A stretch of DNA of 33,865 nucleotides from Enhygromyxa salina (GTDB lineage: Bacteria; Myxococcota_A; Polyangia; Nannocystales; Nannocystaceae): the NCBI RefSeq assembly GCF_002994615.1, contig NZ_PVNK01000283.1, forward strand, positions 1 to 33,865, given 5' to 3'. The translations under genes and the position numbers were made by a program. Under the pieces are notes generated by a model. It saw only the letters and a list, made by a program, of their open reading frames with translations. It was not told the origin of the DNA and did no database searches. Positions 7,713-16,935 of the stretch are shown one piece after another (position 1 is the first letter of the stretch; each line of letters begins with the position of its first letter).

Positions 7713-8663
7713 GTGCGCGCTCATGTGAGCCCACCGAGCCGAGCTGCCGACGCCCGTGGGGGTCTCGCGTCGCGGCTCGCGGAGCATCGCCACGAAGCGC
7801 GCGAGGTGCTCGACGAGGGCGCGGATCTTCGGGGTGTCTGCGAGCATCTCGGGCACGAGCGCGCGCAGCTCGTGGCTGCGACCGACGACCCCGTCGAGCA
7901 CGGGGATCAGCGCCTCGTCCTCGCCGTCGAGATCGGGCAGGTGGGCGTCGGGCAGCAGCGCGATGCCGAACCCGAGGCTCGCGAGGCGGCGAAGGACGTT
8001 GTAGTCGGTCGTCGTCAGGACGGGCTCGACCGCGAGGTCGCCACCATCGAAGGTCGGCCAGCGGCGAGGGGCTGCGCTGGGCGCTTGCCAGCCGAGCAGC
8101 TTGTGGTCGGCGAGCTCCTCGATCGTCTCGGGCACGCCGTGGCGCTGGAGGTAGGATCGGCTGGCCCGAAGGCCCTCGCGCAGGGGCATGAGGGGGTGGG
8201 TCTGCCAGCGTCCCGGGGGCTTGTCGCGCCCGCAGCACAGCGCGATGTCGACGTGCTCGATCAGCTCGGAGACGGGGCCGTCGCAGACCCGCAGGTGGAC
8301 GCGCAGGCGGGGGAACTGGGCCTGGAACAGGCCAAACAGGACCGCCAGTTCGTGGGGCCCGAGCCCGGCCGGGGCCCCGATCCGGATGTCGCCGGACGGG
8401 TCATCGCCGACCTCGCGCAAGGCGGCGAGCAGCGCACGTTGCTCGCGCAACATCACCCGGCCCTCGCGCGCGAGCAGCTCCCCGGCCGCGGTCGGGGTCA
8501 CGCCGCTGCGGCTGCGCTCGAGCAGCGCGATCCCGACGCGGGCCTCGAGCGCCTCGACTCGCCGACGCAGGGTCGCCCGGGGTTGGCGGGCCTTCTCGGC
8601 GGCGGCCTTGAACGAGCCGCTGTCGATCACTGCCAGGAATGCGCGGGTTTCTTCAAGATCCAT
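7707..8663 (-). CDS. LysR-family transcriptional regulator
   Basis: A 318-residue regulator. Residues 1-60 form the winged helix-turn-helix typical of LysR: MDLEETRAFLAVIDSGSF, then KAAAEKARQPRATLRRRVEALEARVG and a wing with GVTPTAAGELL. Residues 90-300 form the periplasmic-binding-protein-like effector domain (IRIGAPAGLG, then DIALCCGR, then LRRLASLGFGIALLPD). The start is ATG 8663, where LysR homology begins; the frame remains open to a GTG at 8765, but that extension is unlike the family. The effector is unknown. LysR genes commonly control a divergent neighbour; here the divergent DNA holds only a 42-residue frame at 8725-8853. Confidence 0.9.
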   Translation of the reverse strand: MDLEETRAFLAVIDSGSFKAAAEKARQPRATLRRRVEALEARVGIALLERSRSGVTPTAAGELLAREGRVMLREQRALLAALREVGDDPSGDIRIGAPAGLGPHELAVLFGLFQAQFPRLRVHLRVCDGPVSELIEHVDIALCCGRDKPPGRWQTHPLMPLREGLRASRSYLQRHGVPETIEELADHKLLGWQAPSAAPRRWPTFDGGDLAVEPVLTTTDYNVLRRLASLGFGIALLPDAHLPDLDGEDEALIPVLDGVVGRSHELRALVPEMLADTPKIRALVEHLARFVAMLREPRRETPTGVGSSARWAHMSAHP

Positions 8664-8724
8664 TTTAGGTTGACTCCGGCTCTGCTCGGGGGACGCCCGA
8701 CCGTGGATCGGAGGGGCGAGACGC

Positions 8725-8853
8725 GTGGTCCCGACGGTGACGACCGTCGCGTCTACCGTCGTCACCGTCGAGACCGTCGGGGCGGCTCAGGTGACCGTCA
8801 CGCAGGTGTTCATCGCCGCGGGGGCGGGCACCTGCGTGCGCTCGGATCGGTGA
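8725..8853 (+). CDS. Candidate small Val/Thr-rich protein, divergent from LysR gene
   Basis: A 42-codon frame from GTG 8725 to TGA 8851. The case for it is a very strong ribosome binding site, GGAGGGG at 8710-8716, spaced 8 nt from the GTG, and codon use like the neighbouring genes: 39 of 42 codons end in G or C. The product starts VPTVTTVASTVVTVETV and continues with QVTVTQVFIAAGAG, one Cys and a basic tail. This is an alternating Val/Thr pattern that favours beta-strand; it is not a typical signal peptide. It is divergent from the LysR gene, 61 nt apart, which is the usual position of a LysR target. A hairpin at 8895-8915 follows. I recognise no family. It may also be chance in GC-rich DNA. 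Confidence 0.4.
   Translation: MVPTVTTVASTVVTVETVGAAQVTVTQVFIAAGAGTCVRSDR
8732..8770. repeat. 13-bp perfect inverted repeat
   Basis: CGACGGTGACGAC at 8732-8744 is the exact reverse complement of 8758-8770, with a 13-nt spacer. It lies 69 nt upstream of the LysR start, inside the candidate small frame. Related ACCGTCG units recur at 8773-8780. It could be an operator for the LysR regulator or an mRNA hairpin just after the small frame's start. Confidence 0.5.
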
Positions 8854-8894
8854 CCAGCGGCCGAATTCAGCCCGCGAGGGGCGAATGGGCCGGT

Positions 8895-8915
8895 CGCTGC
8901 CAAGCGGCGGCAGCG
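8895..8915. terminator. 7-bp hairpin between candidate small gene and DUF1232-like gene
   Basis: CGCTGCC at 8895-8901 pairs with GGCAGCG at 8909-8915 around a 7-nt loop. It is 42 nt past the small frame's stop and 62 nt past the end of the convergent gene at 8977. There is no T-run. The remaining DNA from 8854 to 8976 shows no other feature. Confidence 0.35.
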
Positions 8916-8976
8916 TTGCGAGGGGCAGCGGCGTCACGGCCGAGCATCATTGCCAGACCCATGCCACCCGAGCGCT

Positions 8977-9825
8977 TCACTCGAAGCTGAGCGCGCCGTC
9001 GTGGGTGCGTCGGAGCTTGGTCCCGTCGGGGAACGCGAACAACATCGCGTCCTTGTCGAGCTCGACCAGCTCACCGGGCGCGAGCGTGAGCGGCGAGGGC
9101 AGTGGTTGGCTGGACCCTGGCTCCCCGCCTTGGGGGGCGAGCGTGGCGAGCTCGCGCGGCTCGGAGCGAGTCGCGGGCCGCGGAGCCATCGAGCCAGACT
9201 CGGGCAGCACTGTCCGGATCGCCGAGAACTCCCGCGGCGGGTTGCTGACCAGCTCGCGGATCGCGGCCTCGACGACATGGTTGGGCAGCGCGCTCGCACG
9301 CAGCGCGAGGTCGGCGGCGTGGACGAGCGCGTCCTCCGTCGCCGCGAGCACCTCGTCGGGGACCGCGACCGACAGGTACCTGATCTCGAGTAGATCCTCG
9401 TGCAGGTGATCGGGCTCGGCGACGCTCGGGGTCGCCAGTCGTGCGCCGCGCAGCGCGATGCAGTCGTCGATGAGGCCGTAGCCAGCCGGAAGATCGTCGC
9501 GGATCAGGTCGCGCTCGCAGACCAGGTACGCGAGGGCCGCGACGCGGACCAGGCGCTCGCCGGGGCTCTTGGTCGCGACGGACAGCGAGCGCTCGAGGGC
9601 CTCGATCGCTTCGGGCAGCGCACAGACCTCGCTGAGGTGATCGACGGCGATCGTCCGCGCGGCCATCCGCGCGGCGACGCTCTCGGCTCCGCCCTCGAGC
9701 CGCGTGAACAGGCGAGGGTGCAGGCTCAGGAGTTGCTCGGCGTACTTCGCCGCGTCACGTTGGGGATCGAGCTCGCGGACCCCGACGACCTTGATCCTGA
9801 CCCGGTTGAACAGCTCCCAGCGCAT
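8977..9825 (-). CDS. DUF1232/YkvA-like protein, uncharacterised
   Basis: A 282-residue protein starting at ATG 9825. Residues 90-135 (LAYLVCERDLIRDDLPAGYG, then LIDDCIALR) resemble the DUF1232/YkvA core, normally written DLIPDxxPxxGxxDD, although the proline of DLIP is Arg here. The N-terminal 90 residues are helical and charged. Residues 200-250 form a Pro/Ser-rich linker, and the last 40 residues (APGELVELDKDAMLFAFPDG, then TKLRRTHDGALSFE) look like a small separate beta domain. DUF1232 has no established function. No clear membrane span is seen. The gene is divergent from gcvP and convergent with the candidate small gene. The domain call is tentative; that the frame is coding is well supported by composition. 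Confidence 0.6.
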   Translation of the reverse strand: MRWELFNRVRIKVVGVRELDPQRDAAKYAEQLLSLHPRLFTRLEGGAESVAARMAARTIAVDHLSEVCALPEAIEALERSLSVATKSPGERLVRVAALAYLVCERDLIRDDLPAGYGLIDDCIALRGARLATPSVAEPDHLHEDLLEIRYLSVAVPDEVLAATEDALVHAADLALRASALPNHVVEAAIRELVSNPPREFSAIRTVLPESGSMAPRPATRSEPRELATLAPQGGEPGSSQPLPSPLTLAPGELVELDKDAMLFAFPDGTKLRRTHDGALSFE

Positions 9826-9971
9826 CGCGGGCCATGAATACCGGCGCGCAGGGTTGATCGCATGGGCATCGCCAGTGCCCTAGCACACGCGGGTGATGGC
9901 GGCGCCTGGGCCTCTCACCAGCCGCCAGGTCGCGCCGATCCATTATGTTTTCGCCGACGAGATACAACACC
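9826..9971 (+). promoter_or_regulatory. Divergent spacer and leader of gcvP
   Basis: A 146-nt region with reduced coding character. A 7-bp stem, TGGCGGC (9897-9903) with GCCGCCA (9921-9927), and a 5-bp stem, GGGCA/TGCCC (9865-9869 and 9876-9880), could form in the leader. I looked for the conserved core of the glycine riboswitch, common before gcv genes, and did not find it. No convincing promoter hexamers stand out. Confidence 0.3.
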
Positions 9972-12902
<2,931 letters not shown>

Positions 12903-12904
12903 CG

Positions 12905-13387
12905 ATGGCCAAGCTCGTTTTTGGAGTGTTCGAGGACAAACGCGCGGCGGACGAGGCGATCGCGGAGCTGACTCGGCGAACGACCGAGCATCCCGCGTTT
13001 GGTGTTCAGAGCCACACGCAGGCGCCCCTCGACGGTGACGATCTGCCCGAGGCCGCGACGGAGACCGGGCGCAACACGATGATCGCGATGGTGGTCGGTA
13101 GCGTCGCGGGCCTGGTGATCGGCGTGGTCGGGGGCGCGACGCTGGACGTGATGGGGATGACCCCTGCGATCGGGGCGGCGGCGGGCTTGCTGACCGGCGC
13201 GCTCTCGGGCCTGCTCGGCGGGATGATGGCGGGGACGCGGCGGCCCAAGGCGGCGCTGCGGGAGGCCGCGGAGGGGCTGTCCGAGGGCGCGATCTTGCTG
13301 ACGATCGAGGTCGGGGACAGCGGGCACGTGGACCTGGTCGAGGAGGTGCTCGATCGCTCCGGGGCGAGCTTCGCGGACTCCTGCTGA
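12905..13387 (+). CDS. Glycine-zipper membrane protein, DUF1269-like
   Basis: A 160-residue protein. The first 30 residues (MAKLVFGVFEDKRAADEAIA) and the last 50 (GAILLTIEVGDSGHVDLVEE) resemble two halves of a ferredoxin-like fold, as in DUF1269 and general-stress proteins of the YflT/17M type. Between them, residues 58-112 are very rich in Gly/Ala/Met (VVGSVAGLVIGVVGGA, then AAAGLLTGALSGLLGGMMAG), a glycine-zipper hairpin likely to enter a membrane. The start ATG lies 2 nt after the gcvP stop with GGGAAG about 7 nt upstream, so translation is probably coupled to gcvP. Any functional link to glycine cleavage is unknown. A single base separates its stop from the stop of the convergent gene. 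Confidence 0.75.
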   Translation: MAKLVFGVFEDKRAADEAIAELTRRTTEHPAFGVQSHTQAPLDGDDLPEAATETGRNTMIAMVVGSVAGLVIGVVGGATLDVMGMTPAIGAAAGLLTGALSGLLGGMMAGTRRPKAALREAAEGLSEGAILLTIEVGDSGHVDLVEEVLDRSGASFADSC

Positions 13388-13388
13388 G

Positions 13389-14753
13389 CTACTTCGCGGC
13401 CGACCCGCCTTGGTCCGAGCCGCTTTGGTCTGACCCACTCTCGTCTGAGTCGCTCGGCGGGCACAGCTCGGGGTAGTCGACCGCGTGGGGATCGCCGCAC
13501 AGAATCTCGGGCTGGGGTCGGATCGGCGGAGGCGGCGGCTCGCCGGGAGTCACGAGCGCTCGCGCGGGCCGATCTGGGAACACGCCGATGTACTCGATCT
13601 GCCCGTCCGCGCCGCCGTCGACGACGCGGCCTCGGACACCAAAGACGATCAGGTCGAGGAGATCCTCGCTCGCCCACACGCACCACATTGGCGCCTCCCC
13701 CCGCCGAACCGCCGGAACCACGCGGCGATCGATGTCGGGGCAATGGAGCTCGAGCTGGCCCGACATCCGGGCCGCGCTGCGCCGCAGCATGGCCATGACC
13801 GCGGCCGCCTCGTCGTCGGCGCGGATCGGCCGACTCGCGAGCTGTCGTCGGTCCGGCAGGCCCCACCTCGCGTCGCGTGCGACCAGCTTCGAGAAGGCGT
13901 CGCGGTCTTCGGTGGCCGCGGCGTGGAGGGTGCGGGCGATCAGCGACGCCGCGCGATGGGGCAGGGGGTAGGGGCCGGGCTGGGTCGTGTCTGCGTCTGC
14001 GTAGCGGGCGAGCAAGCTGTCGGGCGGGACCTCGAGGCCGGTCGTCTCGGGCTCGCCGATGCGCGGCAGCGGGGTCAGGGCCTCGCTCGGATCGGGCGCG
14101 TCGAGCATCCCCGCGAGGGCGGGGAGCATGTCGGCGGGGCTGCACGCGGCGTCGGTCCAGCTCAGGCGTCGGGCCGCGTCCCAGCCCGGGACCAGCGCCC
14201 AGTGCCGCTCGCCCGCGCTCGAGATCCAGAGGCTCGGGTGCTCGGGGGGCGGACCGGCGACGTGGGTGTCGTCGAACTCACCGCTCTCGTGCAGCGCGAT
14301 CACGGCCTCGAACTCGCGCCCGATCACGGGCGTCAGCCGCAGCTCGTGGACCTCGCCCTCGGGCCCGGCGAAGCGGTGCACGCACGCGAGCTCCTCGGAC
14401 TCGCCGAGGTACTCCCGCAGGCCACAGCTGCGCACGGCGAGCTCCGGATCAAAGCCGAAGTCGCTCTCGCAGCAGCGCGCCTCGCCAGCCCAGGGCGTCC
14501 CGAGCAAGCTTGGATCCCTCGCCTCGCCCGCGTAGCGTACACAGCGCTCTGAAGAGATCTCGGACCCGGACACGCTCGCGGCCGGAGTGAGCACCTCCGG
14601 TGGTGGCGGGAGGCAGGCGCAAATCGCGGTGGTCGCGAGCAGACCCGTATGCGCCAACACCCAAATTGCGCTTCTCGAGTCGAGCTGCCGCGTTGCTCGG
14701 GCGCGCTGAGTCTCGAGTCGAGTTCCGCTGTTCGTCAGCGTGGTGGCGGGCAT
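13389..14753 (-). CDS. Predicted lipoprotein of unknown function
   Basis: A 454-residue protein that I do not assign to a family. A long basic N-terminus (residues 1-28) precedes a hydrophobic stretch ending AICAC, giving a probable lipidation at Cys47 (or Cys45) followed by PPPP. The globular part contains several cysteines (RCVRY, RCCESDF, RSCGL, ELACVH, DAACSP, LHCPD, MWCVW), suggesting disulphides in an exported protein. The C-terminus is proline-rich and ends in a serine/acid repeat built on SDQSGSDQGGS. The 46-residue leader is longer than usual, yet no better start is visible downstream. It is divergent from the Asp-Gly-repeat lipoprotein gene, 83 nt apart, and stops one base from the convergent glycine-zipper gene. 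Confidence 0.7.
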   Translation of the reverse strand: MPATTLTNSGTRLETQRARATRQLDSRSAIWVLAHTGLLATTAICACLPPPPEVLTPAASVSGSEISSERCVRYAGEARDPSLLGTPWAGEARCCESDFGFDPELAVRSCGLREYLGESEELACVHRFAGPEGEVHELRLTPVIGREFEAVIALHESGEFDDTHVAGPPPEHPSLWISSAGERHWALVPGWDAARRLSWTDAACSPADMLPALAGMLDAPDPSEALTPLPRIGEPETTGLEVPPDSLLARYADADTTQPGPYPLPHRAASLIARTLHAAATEDRDAFSKLVARDARWGLPDRRQLASRPIRADDEAAAVMAMLRRSAARMSGQLELHCPDIDRRVVPAVRRGEAPMWCVWASEDLLDLIVFGVRGRVVDGGADGQIEYIGVFPDRPARALVTPGEPPPPPIRPQPEILCGDPHAVDYPELCPPSDSDESGSDQSGSDQGGSAAK

Positions 14754-14836
14754 GTGAGAACCGTTGCCTCGGTGGGCCCCGAGTGTAACCCGACAGGATT
14801 TTCGTGGGCCGCGCGAGCATGTAGCGTGCGCTCGCC

Positions 14837-16303
14837 ATGAAGTACGGATACGCGAGCACGCTCTTGATCTCTCTTGGTCTGATCCTCACGCCCGGTTGCG
14901 GCGGTGATGATGTGACCGCCGCAACCGGCACCGACACCGACACCGACACGACCGGAGACGGAGACGGGGACGGAGACGGGGATGGCGACGGTGACACCGG
15001 AGACGGCGACGGAGATCCGGGCGACGGAGATGGCGATGGCGATGGCGATGGCGACGGGGATGGAGACGGCGACGGCGACGGGGATGGAGACGGCGACGGC
15101 GACGGCGACGGAGATGGCGACGGAGATGGCGACGGCGACGGAGACGGCGATGGAGATGGCGACGGAGACGGCGACGGCGACGACACCATCTACGAGATCC
15201 AAGACGGCACGATCCCGGAGGACACCCCGGTCGACGTCGACGGTGTCTGGGTCACGGCGGTCCGCAGCAACGGCTTCTTCGCCCAGGAGGAGGCCGGTGG
15301 CGAGTACAGCGGCGTCTGGGTCTACGTCGGCAACATGGGCCCGGACATCATGAGCCTCGAGATCGGCGACCTCGTCGACATCGAGGGCACGACCGCCGAG
15401 TTCGGCGAGATCACCGAGATCGACGCGAGCGCGGGCACCGTCAGCGACCTCGGCGTGCTCATGCCGATCCCCGCGCCCGACGTGGTCACGACCAGCGACC
15501 TCGCCGAGCCGTGGGAGAGCGTCTACCTGCGCATCGAGGGCATGCCCCTCGACGTCACGGCGCTGCCCGGCGGCCAGGAGTTCGAGATCAGCGACGGCGA
15601 GCTCGCGCTGATCGACGACTACCTCTACAGCGTGATCGCCGACCCGATGAACTTCCCGAGCTTCGGCGTCGGGGCCTCGTTCACGGCGATTCAGGGCATC
15701 CTCAACTTCAGCGGTGAGTTCAAGCTCGCGCCGCGCTTCGTCGAGGATCTCGAGGGCTACGTGGAGGCGCCGCCGCCTCCCTTTGCGACCATCGACGACC
15801 TCGTCCCGGGCGATCTCGTGATCACCGAGATCATGTACAACCCCGTGACTTGCGACGACAACAACTGCGAGTACATCGAGGTCTTCAACGACAGCGGGCT
15901 CGAGGTCAACCTGTTCGGGCTCCGCGTCCAGGATGAGAACTTCATGGCCGAGGGCACGGTCTCGGGCGACCTGATCCTCGCCGACGGCGAGTACGCGTGG
16001 CTCGGCCGGGGCCCCGAGATGGACTGGCTCTACTCGAGCCCCGCCGACGGCTACTACGGGCCCAACCCGGCCTTCAACAACAGCGGCGACGATCAGGCGG
16101 TGATCCTCAACAACAACGAGATCCTCGACCAGACCGGCAAGTACGCGGCCGGGCCCGCGGGCACGGGCGCGTCGTGGCAGCTCGACAGCGGCTCGATCGA
16201 CGCGACGGCCAACGACGATCCGAGCAACTGGTGCTTCTCGACCCTGGACTTCGGTGACGGCGACTTCGGCACGCCACAGGCGGCCAACGAAGCCTGCGGC
16301 TGA
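14837..16303 (+). CDS. Asp-Gly repeat lipoprotein with OB-like and lamin-tail domains
   Basis: A 488-residue lipoprotein. The signal peptide ends in LTPGC (Cys21). Residues 40-115 are an almost pure Asp-Gly repeat, interrupted only by TG and PG. Residues 118-215 (EIQDGTIPEDTPVDVDG, then IGDLVDIEGTTAEF) resemble the OB-like domains found beside extracellular nucleases, though no nuclease domain follows. Residues 310-440 form a lamin-tail domain: GDLVITEIMYNP, then NCEYIEVFNDSG, LFGLRVQD and DGEYAWLGRG, with two cysteines before the first strand. Lamin-tail domains in bacteria are exported adhesion-type modules. The Asp-Gly stretch probably binds calcium and acts as a spacer from the membrane. 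The precise role is unknown. Confidence 0.85.
   Translation: MKYGYASTLLISLGLILTPGCGGDDVTAATGTDTDTDTTGDGDGDGDGDGDGDTGDGDGDPGDGDGDGDGDGDGDGDGDGDGDGDGDGDGDGDGDGDGDGDGDGDGDGDGDGDGDDTIYEIQDGTIPEDTPVDVDGVWVTAVRSNGFFAQEEAGGEYSGVWVYVGNMGPDIMSLEIGDLVDIEGTTAEFGEITEIDASAGTVSDLGVLMPIPAPDVVTTSDLAEPWESVYLRIEGMPLDVTALPGGQEFEISDGELALIDDYLYSVIADPMNFPSFGVGASFTAIQGILNFSGEFKLAPRFVEDLEGYVEAPPPPFATIDDLVPGDLVITEIMYNPVTCDDNNCEYIEVFNDSGLEVNLFGLRVQDENFMAEGTVSGDLILADGEYAWLGRGPEMDWLYSSPADGYYGPNPAFNNSGDDQAVILNNNEILDQTGKYAAGPAGTGASWQLDSGSIDATANDDPSNWCFSTLDFGDGDFGTPQAANEACG
14954..15181 (+). repeat. Asp-Gly coding repeat with nested tandem units
   Basis: This stretch encodes Gly-Asp dipeptides. GGC/GGA/GGG and GAC/GAT vary, so the DNA repeats are imperfect hexamers while the protein repeat is near perfect. 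Within it, a 24-bp unit starting GGCGACGGGGATGGAGAC occurs twice in tandem around 15054-15101, showing local duplication. A shorter version lies in the minus-strand lipoprotein at about 1614-1688. Confidence 0.85.
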
Positions 16304-16327
16304 TCTTTGTCGTTAGCGCCCCGCTGT

Positions 16328-16390
16328 CTAGCAGCCCGTGGTGCTAGCAGCCCGGGCTGCTAGCCCCCTCCCGAGGGGGCTAGCAGCTCG
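16328..16390. terminator. Palindrome cluster between convergent genes (REP-like)
   Basis: The 11-bp unit CTAGCAGCCCG occurs at 16328-16338 and 16344-16354, with a one-base variant (CTAGCAGCTCG) at 16380-16390. Positions 16343-16364 form a perfect 22-bp palindrome centred on CCCGGG. Positions 16359-16370 pair with 16373-16384 as a second 12-bp stem that shares one arm with the first, so the two hairpins are mutually exclusive. The 17-bp core (16347-16363) is identical to 125-141. The cluster sits between convergent genes ending at 16303 and 16433, as expected of a bidirectional terminator or a dispersed palindromic repeat. Confidence 0.65.
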
Positions 16391-16432
16391 TGCGCAGCTC
16401 AGGCCCCGGCCTTCGACCCGCGCCGCGCCCCG

Positions 16433-16933
16433 TCACATCTTCGCCTCGAGCGACAAGCGGCTCGCGTCGTCGAGCGCGTCCATGTTGGGGATCTCGTAGC
16501 GCATGCCGTTGACGTCGGTGAACAGGACCCGCCCGCCCGGCAGGGTGCGGACGTCGCCGCGTTGCTTGATGTGCACGGTCCGAGGGCCTCGCTCGGTCTC
16601 GAATTCCCAGGTGGTGACGCCGCGGTGGCCCGTGGCCCCGACGACCCCCAGGATGAGGGTGGTGAGGTGCTGGTGGGCGAGCTCGTCGCGAACGAGCGCG
16701 CGGGAGCGGGGGTCGAGCTCGTCGAGATCGGCGATCATGCCCAGCTCCGCGCCCGCCGGGTCACGCACGAGCACGCAGCGATCGGGCGCCGAGAGGGGGA
16801 AGGGGCTGACGACCACGACGCCGCTCACCACGGCACCGTTGGCCAGCTCGAGGTGCAGCTTGTTGAAGGCGTCGCGCCAGAGCCGGATGCCTTCGAGCTT
16901 GCTGACAGGGGCGGGCGGGGCGGCGCTGGGCAT
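16433..16933 (-). CDS. DUF1854 family protein
   Basis: A 166-residue soluble protein. It matches the DUF1854 pattern: LEGIRLWRDAFNKLHLELAN, then VVVVSPFPLSAPDRCVLVRD, ELGMIADLDELDP, and a C-terminal WEFETERGPRTVHIKQRGDV with RVLFTDVNGMRYEIPNMDAL. The start is ATG 16933, two bases after the TGA of the ABC transporter gene, with GGAG about 7 nt upstream inside that gene, so translation is coupled. DUF1854 has no proven biochemical role. I recall from family naming that DUF1854 proteins pair with a particular ABC exporter near cyanophycin genes; no cyanophycin synthetase or cyanophycinase is visible here. It is best read as a partner of the exporter. Confidence 0.85.
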   Translation of the reverse strand: MPSAAPPAPVSKLEGIRLWRDAFNKLHLELANGAVVSGVVVVSPFPLSAPDRCVLVRDPAGAELGMIADLDELDPRSRALVRDELAHQHLTTLILGVVGATGHRGVTTWEFETERGPRTVHIKQRGDVRTLPGGRVLFTDVNGMRYEIPNMDALDDASRLSLEAKM

Positions 16934-16935
16934 GG

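Noticed and set aside
8664..8765. Longer start for the LysR gene at GTG 8765
   Set aside because: LysR proteins begin close to the helix-turn-helix. The extra 34 residues are low-complexity and their DNA is better read as the small frame on the other strand.
9826..9971. Possible glycine riboswitch before gcvP
   Set aside because: The conserved core of the glycine aptamer is not visible, and the stems present are short.
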